A stretch of DNA of 64,000 bases from Bog-473 sp036502025 (GCA_036502025.1 DASXZJ010000029.1:62001-126000); one strand, 5' to 3'; positions 24,893 to 34,573 are shown, counted from the first letter of the stretch. The notes: generated by a model not told the origin, from the letters alone. Numbers and translations are program-made.

Positions 24893-26479
24893 CTACGTCC
24901 CCAACCCGGCCATGAGCCGACCGGGCACGGGCGGGGCCGTAATGCGGGTGCGACGGCTCCGCTCGAACGGCCCTAACGGAACGATGGCCATGAACAGCAC
25001 CACGGCGACCAGGATCAGCACGGGCAGGACGCCCGCCCCGAGGAGCGTGTCGAAAATGCCACGGATCGAGGAGACGCCGGCGAAGACTTCGAAGGTGCTC
25101 ACGAAGAGCACCACGGTCCGCAGCCTCCCGGTGGCGACGGGCGCCAGGACGACCACGCCCCAGGTGGCGTACCAGGCCCACAGGATCGGATTGAGCAGGG
25201 CCACCACCAGCAGCGTGAGCCCGAGGGATCGGGTGACGCCCAACTCGTCGGAACGGAGCAGCAGCCAGATCCCGATTCCTGTCGCGCAGGCCAGGCTGAT
25301 GTCGCCCAGGACAGTTCGCGCCCCCAGGGCGGAGAAGTGGACGTTGACCAGACCGGCCAGGTCCGACGCGGCGCGTGACAGCCCTCCGATCGGAGTGATC
25401 CCGGTGAAGGAGTGGTTGGCTGCGGTGGTGGTATGCAGCCAACCCCACCCGAGCCCGGAGACCTTGGCGACGATCTCGAGCGTCGACACCGCGATCACAC
25501 CGGCGGCTGCGGTGTGCGCCACGCGTCGCCTGATCGATGCCCCCGGCCCGGCCCAGGCCCAGCCGAGGAAGAGGACACCGAGCCCCGCCGGGGCCTTGAC
25601 CCCGGCCGCGACCGCGCACAGCAGGATGCCCGGCACCGTCCCGACCCTCAGGGCCACCGCCAATCCGGCGACGAGTAGGCCGACCATGAGGGCATCGTTG
25701 TGTGCCCCAGACAGGAGCGTGGTCAGCACGAGGGGGCATCCCGCGCCGAACAGGACGGCCTGAGCGGGATCTCGCCCGACGGCGCGGGCCAGGGTGGGCA
25801 ACGCGCCCACCATGAGGGCGAGGCCGGCCAGTTCCAGCAGTCGCAGCAGGACGATGTCCGGGAGGATCTGGTGTCCCGTCACGTCGTCGAGGGCGCCGTC
25901 GATGGTGAGGAAGGTCGGGCCGTAGGGCGACGGGGTGTTCGTCCATACCGCGTCAGACAGTGAGCTGAAGGGCGTGGACCCGAGGATGCCGGTCCCGTAG
26001 GTGTAGGGGTCGATGTGATGGCTGACCATTTCACCCTGGCCGGCATAGCTGTAGACGTCTTTGCTGAAGAGCGGCGGGGCGAGCAGGAGGGGAATGGCCC
26101 AGATCGCCACGACGAACACGACCTTCTTCACCGGCACCCGGTGGGGCCGCGAGAGCTGAAGGAGGAAGCCGAACCACACCCGGGTCAGCAGGATCAGCCC
26201 TCCATAGACGGCGGCGACGGCGTAGATCGGCGGTTGGCTGGCGTCAGAGCCCAGGGAGCCGAAGAGGCCACCCTGCATGCCGAAGTACCAGGCGCCGGGC
26301 AGGTGGTTCTCGAACGCCCGCCCGCCCAGCAGCGCGCCGACGACGATGGACGTGGTGGCGACCAGGCCCAGCACGGCGCAGCGGACCAGCCGCAGCGAAC
26401 GGTCCCCGGGCTGGTCGCCCTGGGGTTGCTCGGCGCCAGACGCGCCGACTTCGACGCTCGACGTCACCACCTGCTCCAT
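24893..26479 (-). CDS. GT-C mannosyltransferase, MptB-like
   Basis: The 528-residue protein has about 12 membrane spans and matches the MptA/MptB alpha-1,6-mannosyltransferase family of mycobacteria and corynebacteria: PPLFSKDVYSYAGQGEMVSHHID, DPYTYGTG, TPSPYGPTF and ACPL/GAHND in later loops. Such enzymes take mannose from polyprenyl-phosphomannose to extend lipomannan cores outside the membrane. The Asp in SKDVYSY is the likely catalytic base. I chose ATG 26479 for its GAGGGA 8 bases upstream; ATG 26503 and GTG 26506 are alternatives. It is divergent from the sulfoquinovose synthase gene. Confidence 0.75.
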   Translation of the reverse strand: MEQVVTSSVEVGASGAEQPQGDQPGDRSLRLVRCAVLGLVATTSIVVGALLGGRAFENHLPGAWYFGMQGGLFGSLGSDASQPPIYAVAAVYGGLILLTRVWFGFLLQLSRPHRVPVKKVVFVVAIWAIPLLLAPPLFSKDVYSYAGQGEMVSHHIDPYTYGTGILGSTPFSSLSDAVWTNTPSPYGPTFLTIDGALDDVTGHQILPDIVLLRLLELAGLALMVGALPTLARAVGRDPAQAVLFGAGCPLVLTTLLSGAHNDALMVGLLVAGLAVALRVGTVPGILLCAVAAGVKAPAGLGVLFLGWAWAGPGASIRRRVAHTAAAGVIAVSTLEIVAKVSGLGWGWLHTTTAANHSFTGITPIGGLSRAASDLAGLVNVHFSALGARTVLGDISLACATGIGIWLLLRSDELGVTRSLGLTLLVVALLNPILWAWYATWGVVVLAPVATGRLRTVVLFVSTFEVFAGVSSIRGIFDTLLGAGVLPVLILVAVVLFMAIVPLGPFERSRRTRITAPPVPGRLMAGLGT

Positions 26480-26684
26480 CGACCTCTTCCCTCGCGGTCT
26501 CATCACGCTAGGCGTCGCCTACCGCCCAAAATGGTCAAGCCGCCCTCGCGGGGGGCCTGGCTGCCGGGTGACGACGCCGACACGATCCCTAACAGGATTC
26601 TCAGGTTCATCTCAGACTTCCGGAGGAGAATACCTTTGTCACAATTACGCAATCTGGTTGCAACGATATCGGAAGGGTGGCAGC

Positions 26685-27890
26685 GTGCGAGTTCTTGTTC
26701 TGGGCGGAGATGGCTATCTCGGATGGCCGACGGCATTGCACCTCTCGAGAGCTGGCTACGAGGTCGGGGTGGCCGACAATTTCGCTCGACGGGGCTACGA
26801 CCTCGAGATGGGGGTCGACTCCCTGGTGCCCATCGCGTCGCTTCACCGGCGGGTGGAGTGCTGGGAAGAGGTCTCGGGCAACCGGATCGAGGTGTTCGTC
26901 GGGGATCTCACCGAGGAGGCCTTCGTCTACGACATGGTGCGCCGGTTCCGGCCCGACACGATCGTCCACTTCGCCGAGCAGCGGAGCGCGCCCTACTCCA
27001 TGGTCGATCGCAAGCACGCGGTGTACACACAGGTCAATAACGTCGTGGGGACCCTGAACCTTCTGTATGCCATCGCAGAGATCGATCCGGCCATCCACCT
27101 GGTGAAGCTGGGGACGATGGGGGAGTACGGCACCCCCAATATCGATATCGAGGAGGGGTACATCGAGATCACCCATCGGGGCCGGACCGATGTCCTGCCG
27201 TTCCCCAAGCAACCGGGCAGCTTCTACCACCTCTCCAAAGTGCACGACAGCCACAACATCGCCTTCTGTTGCCGGTCCTGGGGGATCCGGGCGACCGATC
27301 TGAACCAGGGCGTCGTCTACGGCCAGTCCACCCCCGAGACGACCCTGCACCCCGACCTGGCCACCCGATTCGACTACGACGCCGTGTTCGGCACCGTCCT
27401 CAACCGTTTCGTCATCCAGGCTGCCGCCGGGGAGCCGCTGACCGTGTACGGCAAGGGCGGTCAGACGCGGGGGTTCCTCGATATCCGGGACACGTTGGCC
27501 TGCGTGGAGCTCGCCGTCCGCCATCCGGCTGCAGCCGGTGAATTCCGGGTCTTCAACCAGTTCACCGAGTCGTTCTCGGTCGGCGAGTTGGCCGACATGG
27601 TCTCCGCCGCGGTGGGGGGTGCCGAGATCGTCCATCTCGAGGATCCCCGGGTCGAGTTGGAGGAGCACTACTACCGCGCCGCCCACACCAAACTCCTCGA
27701 CCTCGGCCTCCTGCCCTTCCTTCTCGGGGACGAGCTCCTGGCCGACCTGCTCGGCATCGCCCGGGCCTACATCGGGAGGATCGAGCTCCCGGCCCTGCAG
27801 CCGCAGGTGAAGTGGCGGGCCACGGCCAGCGAGATCTCGCGGAATCCCAAGCCCCGACGCCCGGACCCGGCGCGGGATCACCAACACTGA
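26685..27890 (+). CDS. sqdB: UDP-sulfoquinovose synthase
   Basis: The 401-residue protein is a UDP-sulfoquinovose synthase of the SQD1/SqdB family, which makes UDP-sulfoquinovose from UDP-glucose and sulfite with NAD+. Diagnostic blocks are the GGDGYLG cofactor motif near residue 7, FAEQRSAPYSMVDRKH, KLGTMGEYGTPNID and FYHLSKVHDSHNI with the YxxxK pair, then RATDLNQGVVYG. GTG 26685 has GGAAGG eight bases before. SQDG sulfolipid is known from plants and cyanobacteria; an actinobacterial copy next to mannosyltransferase and giant GT-C genes suggests a sulfonated glycan or lipid. No SqdX-type glycosyltransferase is visible in the window. Confidence 0.9.
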   Translation: MRVLVLGGDGYLGWPTALHLSRAGYEVGVADNFARRGYDLEMGVDSLVPIASLHRRVECWEEVSGNRIEVFVGDLTEEAFVYDMVRRFRPDTIVHFAEQRSAPYSMVDRKHAVYTQVNNVVGTLNLLYAIAEIDPAIHLVKLGTMGEYGTPNIDIEEGYIEITHRGRTDVLPFPKQPGSFYHLSKVHDSHNIAFCCRSWGIRATDLNQGVVYGQSTPETTLHPDLATRFDYDAVFGTVLNRFVIQAAAGEPLTVYGKGGQTRGFLDIRDTLACVELAVRHPAAAGEFRVFNQFTESFSVGELADMVSAAVGGAEIVHLEDPRVELEEHYYRAAHTKLLDLGLLPFLLGDELLADLLGIARAYIGRIELPALQPQVKWRATASEISRNPKPRRPDPARDHQH

Positions 27891-27993
27891 GCCCGGCCCT
27901 CCCTCGCGGGCTACCTTTCACGGGACCGGCAGCCTGACCAACGAGATCGGGACCGGTCGGATCGGCCGACCACGGAAGGCACCCCGACTGTAC

Positions 27994-30750
27994 GTGAACC
28001 GACTTCGAGCACATCTCGGGCCGCTGTGGCCGTACCTGGTTCTCATCGCCATCCCGGCCGCAGGGATGATCCTGCCGGACCTGTTCGGCGGGCATCTCCT
28101 GATGACCGGCGACAACACCCAGCAGAATTACCCCCTCCACGTCCTGGTGGGCTCGATGCTCACGCACGGGCAGCTCCCATTCTGGAACCCGTTCATCTTC
28201 GGCGGCTCACCCCTCCTGGCCGGGTTCAACGCCGGGGCCTTCTTCCCGCTGACCGGTCTCTTCGTGATCCTGCCCGACCGGGTGGCCTGGATCGCCCTCG
28301 AGGTCATCCTGTACTCGGTCATCGCGATCGGGATGTACGTCTACCTGCGGGCGCTGGGCCTGCGGACGATGGCGTGCTTCCTGGCCGCGGTGACGTTCGC
28401 CTTTGCCGGCACGGTGCTCAGCCAGGTCAATCACGTCGACATGACAGAGGGCTTCGCCGCGCTGCCCTGGATGCTGCTGGCCGTCCTGTACATCGTGCGC
28501 GACGGGCGCTGGCGCTGGTCAATCCTCCTGGGCATCGGTCTGGCCCTGGTGATCCTCGGCGGGGCACCCGAGGCGATGCTCGACGAGGCGCTCCTGGTGG
28601 CCGCCTACGCCGTTGTGTCCGCCGCCCTGCGCCCGGCCAGCTGGTGGCGCGTCCTCACCCGGGTCGCCGCCGGAGCGGCCCTGGGGTTGTCGTTGGCGGC
28701 CATCCAGTGGCTCCCCGGCCTCAGTGCGATCGCCAACTCGCAGCGTTCGGGCTTCGGCGGGAGTTTCGCCGGGGGAGGCAGTTTTCCGCCGAGGGACGGG
28801 GTGCTGGCGCTGGTCCCGTATCTGTTCGGTGGCTACGGCCATCTGGGGGAGTCGGGCTTCTTCTCCCACTACAACCTTCCCGAGCTCGGCATCTATCTGG
28901 GCATCCTCCCGGTTCTCGCCCTGCTGGCGCTCCTGCACCCCGCCTGGCCCAGCCGGTTGCCCGCCCGGGAGCGGTTGGCGTGGTACATCGTCGGACTGTT
29001 CGCCCTCCTCCTCGCGCTGGGGGCGAACACCCCCCTTGAGCACATCTTCAACGCCATCCCGCTGTATGGCCACCAGCGACTCCAGAGTCGCAACATGGTC
29101 GGTGTCTGCGCCGCGATCAGCGTGCTGTTCGCCGGCTGGCTCGACCGCAGGACTGACACGGCGGACTCGTTCGTCGCCTACGACCGGTGGATGGGCCTCG
29201 TCCCCTTCGGCCTCGTGCTCGGCCTGAGCGGTTGGGCCATCTGGGCTCCCAACTCCCTCATCAGGTCACTGGCCCAGACCACTCCGTTCCCCAGGGAGGT
29301 GCACACCGTGCGGGTGGCGTCCCTGTACGCGCTGGCCTTCTGTGCGGTGGCCGCCGTGGTGGTCTGGCTGCGCCCGCGGCTGACGGGACGGGCGTGGATG
29401 GCGGCAGCGGCCGTTTTCGTCTTCGTGGACGTCGGCCTCATGGCGGCGACGAGTCAGTTCGTGAAGTTCCCGTCGAACGACGTCGTGTCGGGCACCACCT
29501 CCGTAGAGAGGGCCCTGGCCGCCAACCTGTCTCCTGGGGGGCGGTTCGACATCTTCGACCCGCAGCAGTACTCCGTGACTCGGTTCGCCAATGGACTACC
29601 AGACGACAACATCCTGGCCGGACTGCTCTCGGTCGGTGGCTACGCCTCCATTGTGAATCACGGCTACAACACGATCACCGAGTCGCACACCGGCGGGGAC
29701 CTCAATGTCACCGCGCTGGCCGAGGGCAAGCTCGACGACCTCGATCTGCAGGACCTCCTGACTCTGCCGGAGTATTTCCTGGTGCCGCTCGCGTCCACGC
29801 CGACGGCGCTGGCGCTGATCAGCCCCATGTCGGAGTCCGGTGGAACCGACGTGGCCCTTCCCATGGGCTACCGCTCGAACTTCTCCGATCCGGATTATCC
29901 GACCTACCCGCCCCCCCGGGGCGCGCTCCACACCGGAGCGACCGAAACCTGGTTCTTCGGGGAGTCCCTTGCTCCCACCCAGGCGGCGTCCCTCTTCAGT
30001 GAGGCCACGAGCGCCGGGGCGCTGGTCCGCTTCGGCAAGGTGCTCTCGAACGGGAAGACGAAGTGGGGGCCGGACGTCACGGTGCCCAAAGGTTCCCAGA
30101 GCGCGAGCGGAACTCTGCCGTCCGGACCGGCGGCGGGGTTGGCCATGGAGGTCTTCGGAACCGTGCCGCCCCACCAAGCCGTGATCTCCCTCGGCCAGCG
30201 GGCGTACGAGCTCGACGGGCCACTGTCCACGGCGATCCGGCCCGGACTCTGGCAGATGCGGGACATGACCGCAGGGCCCACCTTGTTCGTCCGGGTCGGG
30301 CCGGTCCAGCAGTTCCACGCGGTCTCGACGGGCGGCCAGAAGGCTCCCCGAATCGACGTGCTGTCGTCGGATGACAACAACGTGTCCGTCCGGGTGGCGG
30401 CGCCGGCCGCGCTGGTCCTGGTGAGGGACATGGCGTGGGATGTCGGTTGGGGGGCGCTGGTCTCGAAGGACGGCGCGGCGGCGCAGGCGGTCCCGGTAAC
30501 CCAGCACGGGTTGGTCCAGCAGGTTCGGATCCCTCAGGGAAACGACGTCGTCACGTTTCGGTACCGGCCACCGCATCTGCTGGTCGCCACGGTGCTGAGC
30601 GGCGCCGGGCTGGTCTTTCTCATCGTGCTGCTGGCCGGCACCCTGGTGCGGCTCCGCGGACGGCGGCGGGACGGGTCAGGGCAGGTGGACGGGGAGAACG
30701 CGGCGGTCCCGCAGGAGCCGGAGCTCAGCAGTACGGGTGGGCCAGCGTGA
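27994..30750 (+). CDS. Large YfhO-like GT-C membrane protein
   Basis: The 918-residue protein has about 12 membrane spans in its first ~460 residues and a long extracytoplasmic C-terminal part, then a last span near residue 880. The opening TGDNTQQNYPLHVLVGS, then PFWNPFIFGGSPLLAGF, resembles YfhO, a GT-C type lipid-linked glycosyltransferase family; the first extracytoplasmic Asp (GDN) would be catalytic. A substrate is not identifiable. GTG 27994 is the start; the preceding 103 bases hold a 6-bp inverted repeat (27955-27971). The last 26 bases overlap the convergent egtD gene. Confidence 0.7.
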   Translation: MNRLRAHLGPLWPYLVLIAIPAAGMILPDLFGGHLLMTGDNTQQNYPLHVLVGSMLTHGQLPFWNPFIFGGSPLLAGFNAGAFFPLTGLFVILPDRVAWIALEVILYSVIAIGMYVYLRALGLRTMACFLAAVTFAFAGTVLSQVNHVDMTEGFAALPWMLLAVLYIVRDGRWRWSILLGIGLALVILGGAPEAMLDEALLVAAYAVVSAALRPASWWRVLTRVAAGAALGLSLAAIQWLPGLSAIANSQRSGFGGSFAGGGSFPPRDGVLALVPYLFGGYGHLGESGFFSHYNLPELGIYLGILPVLALLALLHPAWPSRLPARERLAWYIVGLFALLLALGANTPLEHIFNAIPLYGHQRLQSRNMVGVCAAISVLFAGWLDRRTDTADSFVAYDRWMGLVPFGLVLGLSGWAIWAPNSLIRSLAQTTPFPREVHTVRVASLYALAFCAVAAVVVWLRPRLTGRAWMAAAAVFVFVDVGLMAATSQFVKFPSNDVVSGTTSVERALAANLSPGGRFDIFDPQQYSVTRFANGLPDDNILAGLLSVGGYASIVNHGYNTITESHTGGDLNVTALAEGKLDDLDLQDLLTLPEYFLVPLASTPTALALISPMSESGGTDVALPMGYRSNFSDPDYPTYPPPRGALHTGATETWFFGESLAPTQAASLFSEATSAGALVRFGKVLSNGKTKWGPDVTVPKGSQSASGTLPSGPAAGLAMEVFGTVPPHQAVISLGQRAYELDGPLSTAIRPGLWQMRDMTAGPTLFVRVGPVQQFHAVSTGGQKAPRIDVLSSDDNNVSVRVAAPAALVLVRDMAWDVGWGALVSKDGAAAQAVPVTQHGLVQQVRIPQGNDVVTFRYRPPHLLVATVLSGAGLVFLIVLLAGTLVRLRGRRRDGSGQVDGENAAVPQEPELSSTGGPA

Positions 30751-31696
30751 GGAGGAACTCGCCTTCGCCGGCACCCCACATCCCGTCGACCACGAAGCCG
30801 GCCGCCGCCAACTCCGCTTCGACCCCGGCCGGGGTGAACTTGGCGCTGATCTCAGTCAGCAGGTCTTCGCCTTTTTCGAACTGAACCTGAAGCCCGGCCT
30901 GGCGGAGCGTGACCTCAATCGGTTCGGCGGCCCGCAGGCGCATCTCGATCCACTGCTGCTCTTCGTTCCATAGTGCGACGTGGCTGAAAAGGTCCGGATC
31001 GAAGTCCCCTCCCAGCTGGGCGTTGAGGACATGCAACACGTTCTTGTTGAAGGACGCGGTGATTCCGGCGGCATCGTCGTACGCGGCCACCAGCCGGCGG
31101 CGGTCCTTCACCAGGTCGCTCCCAAGGAGGAGCGAGTCATCGCTCGACATGGTGCAGTTCAAGTCGAAGAAGAAACGGGAGCGTTGGTCCGGGTTGAAGT
31201 TGCCGATCGTTCCGCCGAGGAAGGCGATCATCCGTCGCCCCTCGGTGGGGATGTGCGCCAGGTGCTGGTGGAAGTCGCCGATGACCAGATGGACGGCCAG
31301 CGCGTCGTATTCGAGTGAGAGCGTGGAGGCCGCGCTGCGCAGGAACTCGTCGCTGACGTCGAAGGGGACGTAGCGGGCCAGGGTCCCCAGCTCCTGCAGC
31401 GCGCTCAGGAGGACCCTGGTCTTGTCACAGGCTCCGGCGCCCAATTCGACCAGCGTGTCGGCCTTGGCGAGCTCGGCGATGGTCGACGCGTGGGTTTCGA
31501 GGAGCCCTCGTTCCGCCCGGGTGGGGTAGTACTCGGGCAGGCGCGTGATCTCCTCGAAGAGCTGACTGCCGCGCTCGTCGTAGAACCAGACCGGTGGGAT
31601 CGACTTGGGATCGGACCGCAAGCCGGACACCGCGTCGGACTGCATGTGCTGACGCACTTCGTCGGGCGTGAGATGGACGTCAATGGTGTAGGTCAT
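30725..31696 (-). CDS. egtD: L-histidine N-alpha-methyltransferase EgtD
   Basis: The 323-residue SAM enzyme trimethylates histidine to hercynine, the first step of ergothioneine synthesis. Seen motifs: IPPVWFYDERGSQLFEEIT and LPEYYPTRAE in the N-terminal part, VELGAGACDKTRVLL for SAM, FLGGTIGNFNPDQ near residue 165, and FNKNVLHVLNAQLGGDF. The C-terminal WNEEQQWIEMRL region, then FEKGEDLLTEISAKF, also fits EgtD. ATG 31696 lies 6 bases after the egtB stop, forming an egtB-egtD operon. The 3' end overlaps the YfhO-like gene by 26 bases on the other strand. Confidence 0.93.
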   Translation of the reverse strand: MTYTIDVHLTPDEVRQHMQSDAVSGLRSDPKSIPPVWFYDERGSQLFEEITRLPEYYPTRAERGLLETHASTIAELAKADTLVELGAGACDKTRVLLSALQELGTLARYVPFDVSDEFLRSAASTLSLEYDALAVHLVIGDFHQHLAHIPTEGRRMIAFLGGTIGNFNPDQRSRFFFDLNCTMSSDDSLLLGSDLVKDRRRLVAAYDDAAGITASFNKNVLHVLNAQLGGDFDPDLFSHVALWNEEQQWIEMRLRAAEPIEVTLRQAGLQVQFEKGEDLLTEISAKFTPAGVEAELAAAGFVVDGMWGAGEGEFLLTLAHPYC

Positions 31697-31702
31697 GGGT
31701 CC

Positions 31703-32965
31703 TCAGGGATCGCGGGCCAGGCGAACGCCGCTAAACGCCCACCGGGCACCGGGTGGGAAGAAGTTGCGATAGGTGGTGCGGGTATGCCCCGGCGGCGTGG
31801 CGCAGGAACCTCCACGCAGGACGTACTGGCTGACCATGAACTTCCCGTTGTACTCACCGACCGCACCGGGCGCGGCGCGGAATCCGGGGTACGCGGTGTA
31901 GGCGCTGGCCGTCCACTCCCACACGTCGCCGAGCAACGCGCTGGTGCTGACAGCCGGGCGCGGGTGCGGCGTCGACTCACCGAGGAAGTTGTCGCCGTCG
32001 GGATTGGCTGTGGCCACCGTCTCCCACTCGCCCTCGGTCGGCAATCGCATGCCGGTCCAGTGGGCGAAGGCGTCGGCCTCGTAGTAGCTGACGTGACAGA
32101 CGGGTTCGTCCGGATCGACCGGCCGAACTCCCGAGAGGGTGAACTGCAACCAGGGGCCGTCGGTACCGGGTTCCCGGAACCAGTACAGGGGCGACTGCCA
32201 TCTCTGGGCGATGACCACGGCCCACCCGTCGGAGAGCCAGAACTCCGGCCGCCCGTAGCCGCCATCCTCCATGAAGCTCATCCACTCGCCGTTGGTGACC
32301 GGGCGGTCGGCCAGGGCGAACGGGGGCAGGAGCACCCGGTGCCGGGGGAATTCGTTGTCGAACCCGAAGCCGACGCCGGTGTGCCCGAGTTCGACCACGC
32401 CGCCGTCGTGCTCGACCCAGCCGGCCTTGGGGGGTGCGTCGTCGGCCGGTGAGCTCGTTCGTGGCAGGTACTCCGGCCGGAGCGGATTGCGCGAGAGGAC
32501 GTGCTTTATGTCCATGAGCATGAGCTCCTGGTGTTGCTGCTCATGGTGGAGGCCGAGCGTGACGAGCTCGGGGATCCCGGCTTCCAGCTCCCCGCGCAGG
32601 AACGAAGCCATGTGCCGGTCGACCGAGCGACGGTAGAGGGCCACCTCCTCGACACCTGGCCGCGAAATGAGTCCCCGTTCCGAGCGCGGGTGCCGCTCGC
32701 CGATGGCCTCGTAGTACGAGTTGAAGATGTACGAGAACGAATCGTCATACGGCCGGTAGCCCTCGGCGTGCGGTCCGAGGACGAAGGTCTCGAAGAACCA
32801 GGTCACATGAGCCCGGTGCCATTTGGTGGGGCTGACGTCAGGCATCGACTGGATCGTCTGGTCTTCGGCGCTGAGCGGCGCGGCCAGCCGTTCGGTGGTG
32901 GCGCGCACCCTGGCGTAGGCGGCGGAGAGATCAGGCGGCATGTCCCGCCCGCTGTCTTCGGACAT
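31703..32965 (-). CDS. egtB: Ergothioneine sulfoxide synthase EgtB
   Basis: The 420-residue protein couples hercynine with a thiol substrate and O2 at a non-heme iron. The N-terminal DinB domain supplies H50 in TKWHRAHVTWFFETF and the HxxxH pair H141/H145 in LHHEQQHQELML as iron ligands. The C-terminal FGE-sulfatase-like domain carries VCHVSYYEADAFAHWTGMRLP and RLPTEGEWE. ATG 32965 has AAGGGA seven bases upstream. No EgtA, EgtC or EgtE is nearby, so it may use cysteine rather than gamma-glutamylcysteine, or get those enzymes from elsewhere. It is the first gene of the egtB-egtD pair. Confidence 0.92.
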   Translation of the reverse strand: MSEDSGRDMPPDLSAAYARVRATTERLAAPLSAEDQTIQSMPDVSPTKWHRAHVTWFFETFVLGPHAEGYRPYDDSFSYIFNSYYEAIGERHPRSERGLISRPGVEEVALYRRSVDRHMASFLRGELEAGIPELVTLGLHHEQQHQELMLMDIKHVLSRNPLRPEYLPRTSSPADDAPPKAGWVEHDGGVVELGHTGVGFGFDNEFPRHRVLLPPFALADRPVTNGEWMSFMEDGGYGRPEFWLSDGWAVVIAQRWQSPLYWFREPGTDGPWLQFTLSGVRPVDPDEPVCHVSYYEADAFAHWTGMRLPTEGEWETVATANPDGDNFLGESTPHPRPAVSTSALLGDVWEWTASAYTAYPGFRAAPGAVGEYNGKFMVSQYVLRGGSCATPPGHTRTTYRNFFPPGARWAFSGVRLARDP

Positions 32966-33123
32966 CAACTTGTCCCTTCGCCCCGGTGGACGGGTATGGC
33001 GGCGCTCCGTCCATTGGTAGTGATCACCCTAATCAGGAGGGTTCGAACAGCAGCGCGCCCCCTGTGACCGTTCCGTGGCACGCCGATGGTTCCTTACCCA
33101 GGACGTCCCGTTACCATGCCCCT

Positions 33124-33414
33124 ATGACGGTGACAGCGACATATAACGGCACGGAGATAGCCCGCAGCGACCGGACGGTGGTCGTCGAGGGCAACCACTA
33201 CTTCCCGGTCGAAGACGTGACCGAGGGCATACTCGAGCCCTCGGACACCCACACGACGTGCCCGTGGAAGGGCGAGGCCAGCTACTACGACGTCGCGGTG
33301 AAGGGGGAGCGGGATGCCGACGCAGCCTGGTACTACCCGGCGCCCAAGGAGGCGGCGAAGGAGATCCTCGACCGCGTGGCCTTCTGGAAGGACGTTGTCG
33401 TCACCGCCGACTGA
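33124..33414 (+). CDS. DUF427-family protein
   Basis: The 96-residue protein matches the DUF427 family: TATYNGTEIARSD, VVEGNHYFPVEDV, DTHTTCPWKGEASYYDV and AAWYYPAPKEAAKEI. The TxCPWKG motif is the family hallmark; the fold is a small beta barrel of unknown biochemistry. The ATG at 33124 lacks a clear ribosome site and sits 8 bases after a TTACCA -10-like box, so the transcript could be leaderless. It is divergent from egtB (158 bases between starts) and converges on the PAP2 gene. Confidence 0.85.
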   Translation: MTVTATYNGTEIARSDRTVVVEGNHYFPVEDVTEGILEPSDTHTTCPWKGEASYYDVAVKGERDADAAWYYPAPKEAAKEILDRVAFWKDVVVTAD

Positions 33415-33433
33415 GGCCGCCCTTTTTCGGTCT

Positions 33434-34573
33434 TCAAGTGGGAGTAGGAACGGCGGCCCGGCCCCCGGCAGAGAGGTGCCCGTCGGAACCGGGGCGATCC
33501 CCAGAATGGCTCGTCCCGGAGGCGTCGAAATGTCGGCGCGACCGTCGAGCCTCCCAACGGTCCAGGAGCTTGGAGCCGAAGTACATGGTGGCGGCCGCGT
33601 AGATCCATCCCACGAGGATGTCGATCACGAAGTGCTCGCCGGTGTACACGAGCGTGAAGGCCATGCAGACGGGGTAGGCGGCCAGCACGATCCGCGTCCG
33701 GAGGCTGGCGCCCCTCCAGAAGAAGAGGGTGATGAGGAGGGGATAGGCGCCGTGGAGCGACGGCATGGCCGCGACGTTGTTGTCGAACTTGCTGCTGCCG
33801 GAGAAGACCGATTCGCCCAGATGGCTGTGGAGGTGCGCCCAAACATCATCGATGATGCGAGAGGTGCTCGGAAGATGCCCAAGTTGACTCGACATCCACG
33901 GCGGCATGGCGGGGTAGAGCACGTAGGTGATGTAGCCGGCGAAGGTCAGCCCGACGAAGAGCGGCACGTAGCGGCGGAAGTTGGCGTAGTTGGTCTTCCA
34001 GAGCACCCCGGCCACGATGAACGATACGAAGAAGTGGCTCATGTAGCAGACCCACACCAGGTAGTCCCAGAAGTGCAGTCCGGGGGTGAAGAGCCAACGT
34101 TGGAGCTGCACGGTCGGCGCCACGCCGCCGAAGACGTGCGTGTCGAACCACACCTGTGGCGCGTAGAAGGGTCCCCAGAGCGTGTGGGAGGCATAGCCGC
34201 GCAACAGCCCGTAGACGAAGAGGACGGCGATCAGCGGCAGCCAGTCGGCCAGTAGTCGCTTCCAGCGCACGCCGCTGCCCAGACTCGAGATCACCAGGCC
34301 GGCCATGACGTAGATCAGGACCGAGTTGGTGGACCACGGGATGCCCGCGACGAAGAAGTAGACGACCACGCTGCCGGCGAGGAGTATCCAGCCGATGGTG
34401 ACGCGGCGCCGAGCCGGATCCCTCCAGCGGTCGGCGAGCCAGGTGCCGAAGGTCCGGCGGGCGGGGGGGCTGGCCGCTGCGGTGCGGTCGAGGTGTCCGG
34501 TTGATTCGGTCGTATCGGCAGGAGCGCCCTGTGTCGGTTCGACCGTGCCGCGCTCGTCTTCGGTGGTGGTCAT
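33434..34573 (-). CDS. PAP2-superfamily membrane phosphatase/transferase (Aur1-like)
   Basis: The 379-residue protein has about six to eight membrane spans. A PAP2-type active site is seen: AAMPSLHGAYPL near residue 285 (Ser-Leu-His block) and GEHFVIDILVGW near residue 330 (His and Asp). The first K/R block is less clear. This arrangement fits the Aur1/inositol phosphorylceramide synthase-like branch, which may transfer or remove phospho-head groups. I use ATG 34573; further upstream starts are possible and no ribosome site is obvious. It is divergent from the GT39-like gene. Confidence 0.7.
   Translation of the reverse strand: MTTTEDERGTVEPTQGAPADTTESTGHLDRTAAASPPARRTFGTWLADRWRDPARRRVTIGWILLAGSVVVYFFVAGIPWSTNSVLIYVMAGLVISSLGSGVRWKRLLADWLPLIAVLFVYGLLRGYASHTLWGPFYAPQVWFDTHVFGGVAPTVQLQRWLFTPGLHFWDYLVWVCYMSHFFVSFIVAGVLWKTNYANFRRYVPLFVGLTFAGYITYVLYPAMPPWMSSQLGHLPSTSRIIDDVWAHLHSHLGESVFSGSSKFDNNVAAMPSLHGAYPLLITLFFWRGASLRTRIVLAAYPVCMAFTLVYTGEHFVIDILVGWIYAAATMYFGSKLLDRWEARRSRRHFDASGTSHSGDRPGSDGHLSAGGRAAVPTPT

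Noticed and set aside
26624..26660. GGAGGAG followed by TTG, which could start a gene before sqdB
   Set aside because: The TTG frame is not that of sqdB and gives no family-like product; GTG 26685 with GGAAGG fits sqdB better.
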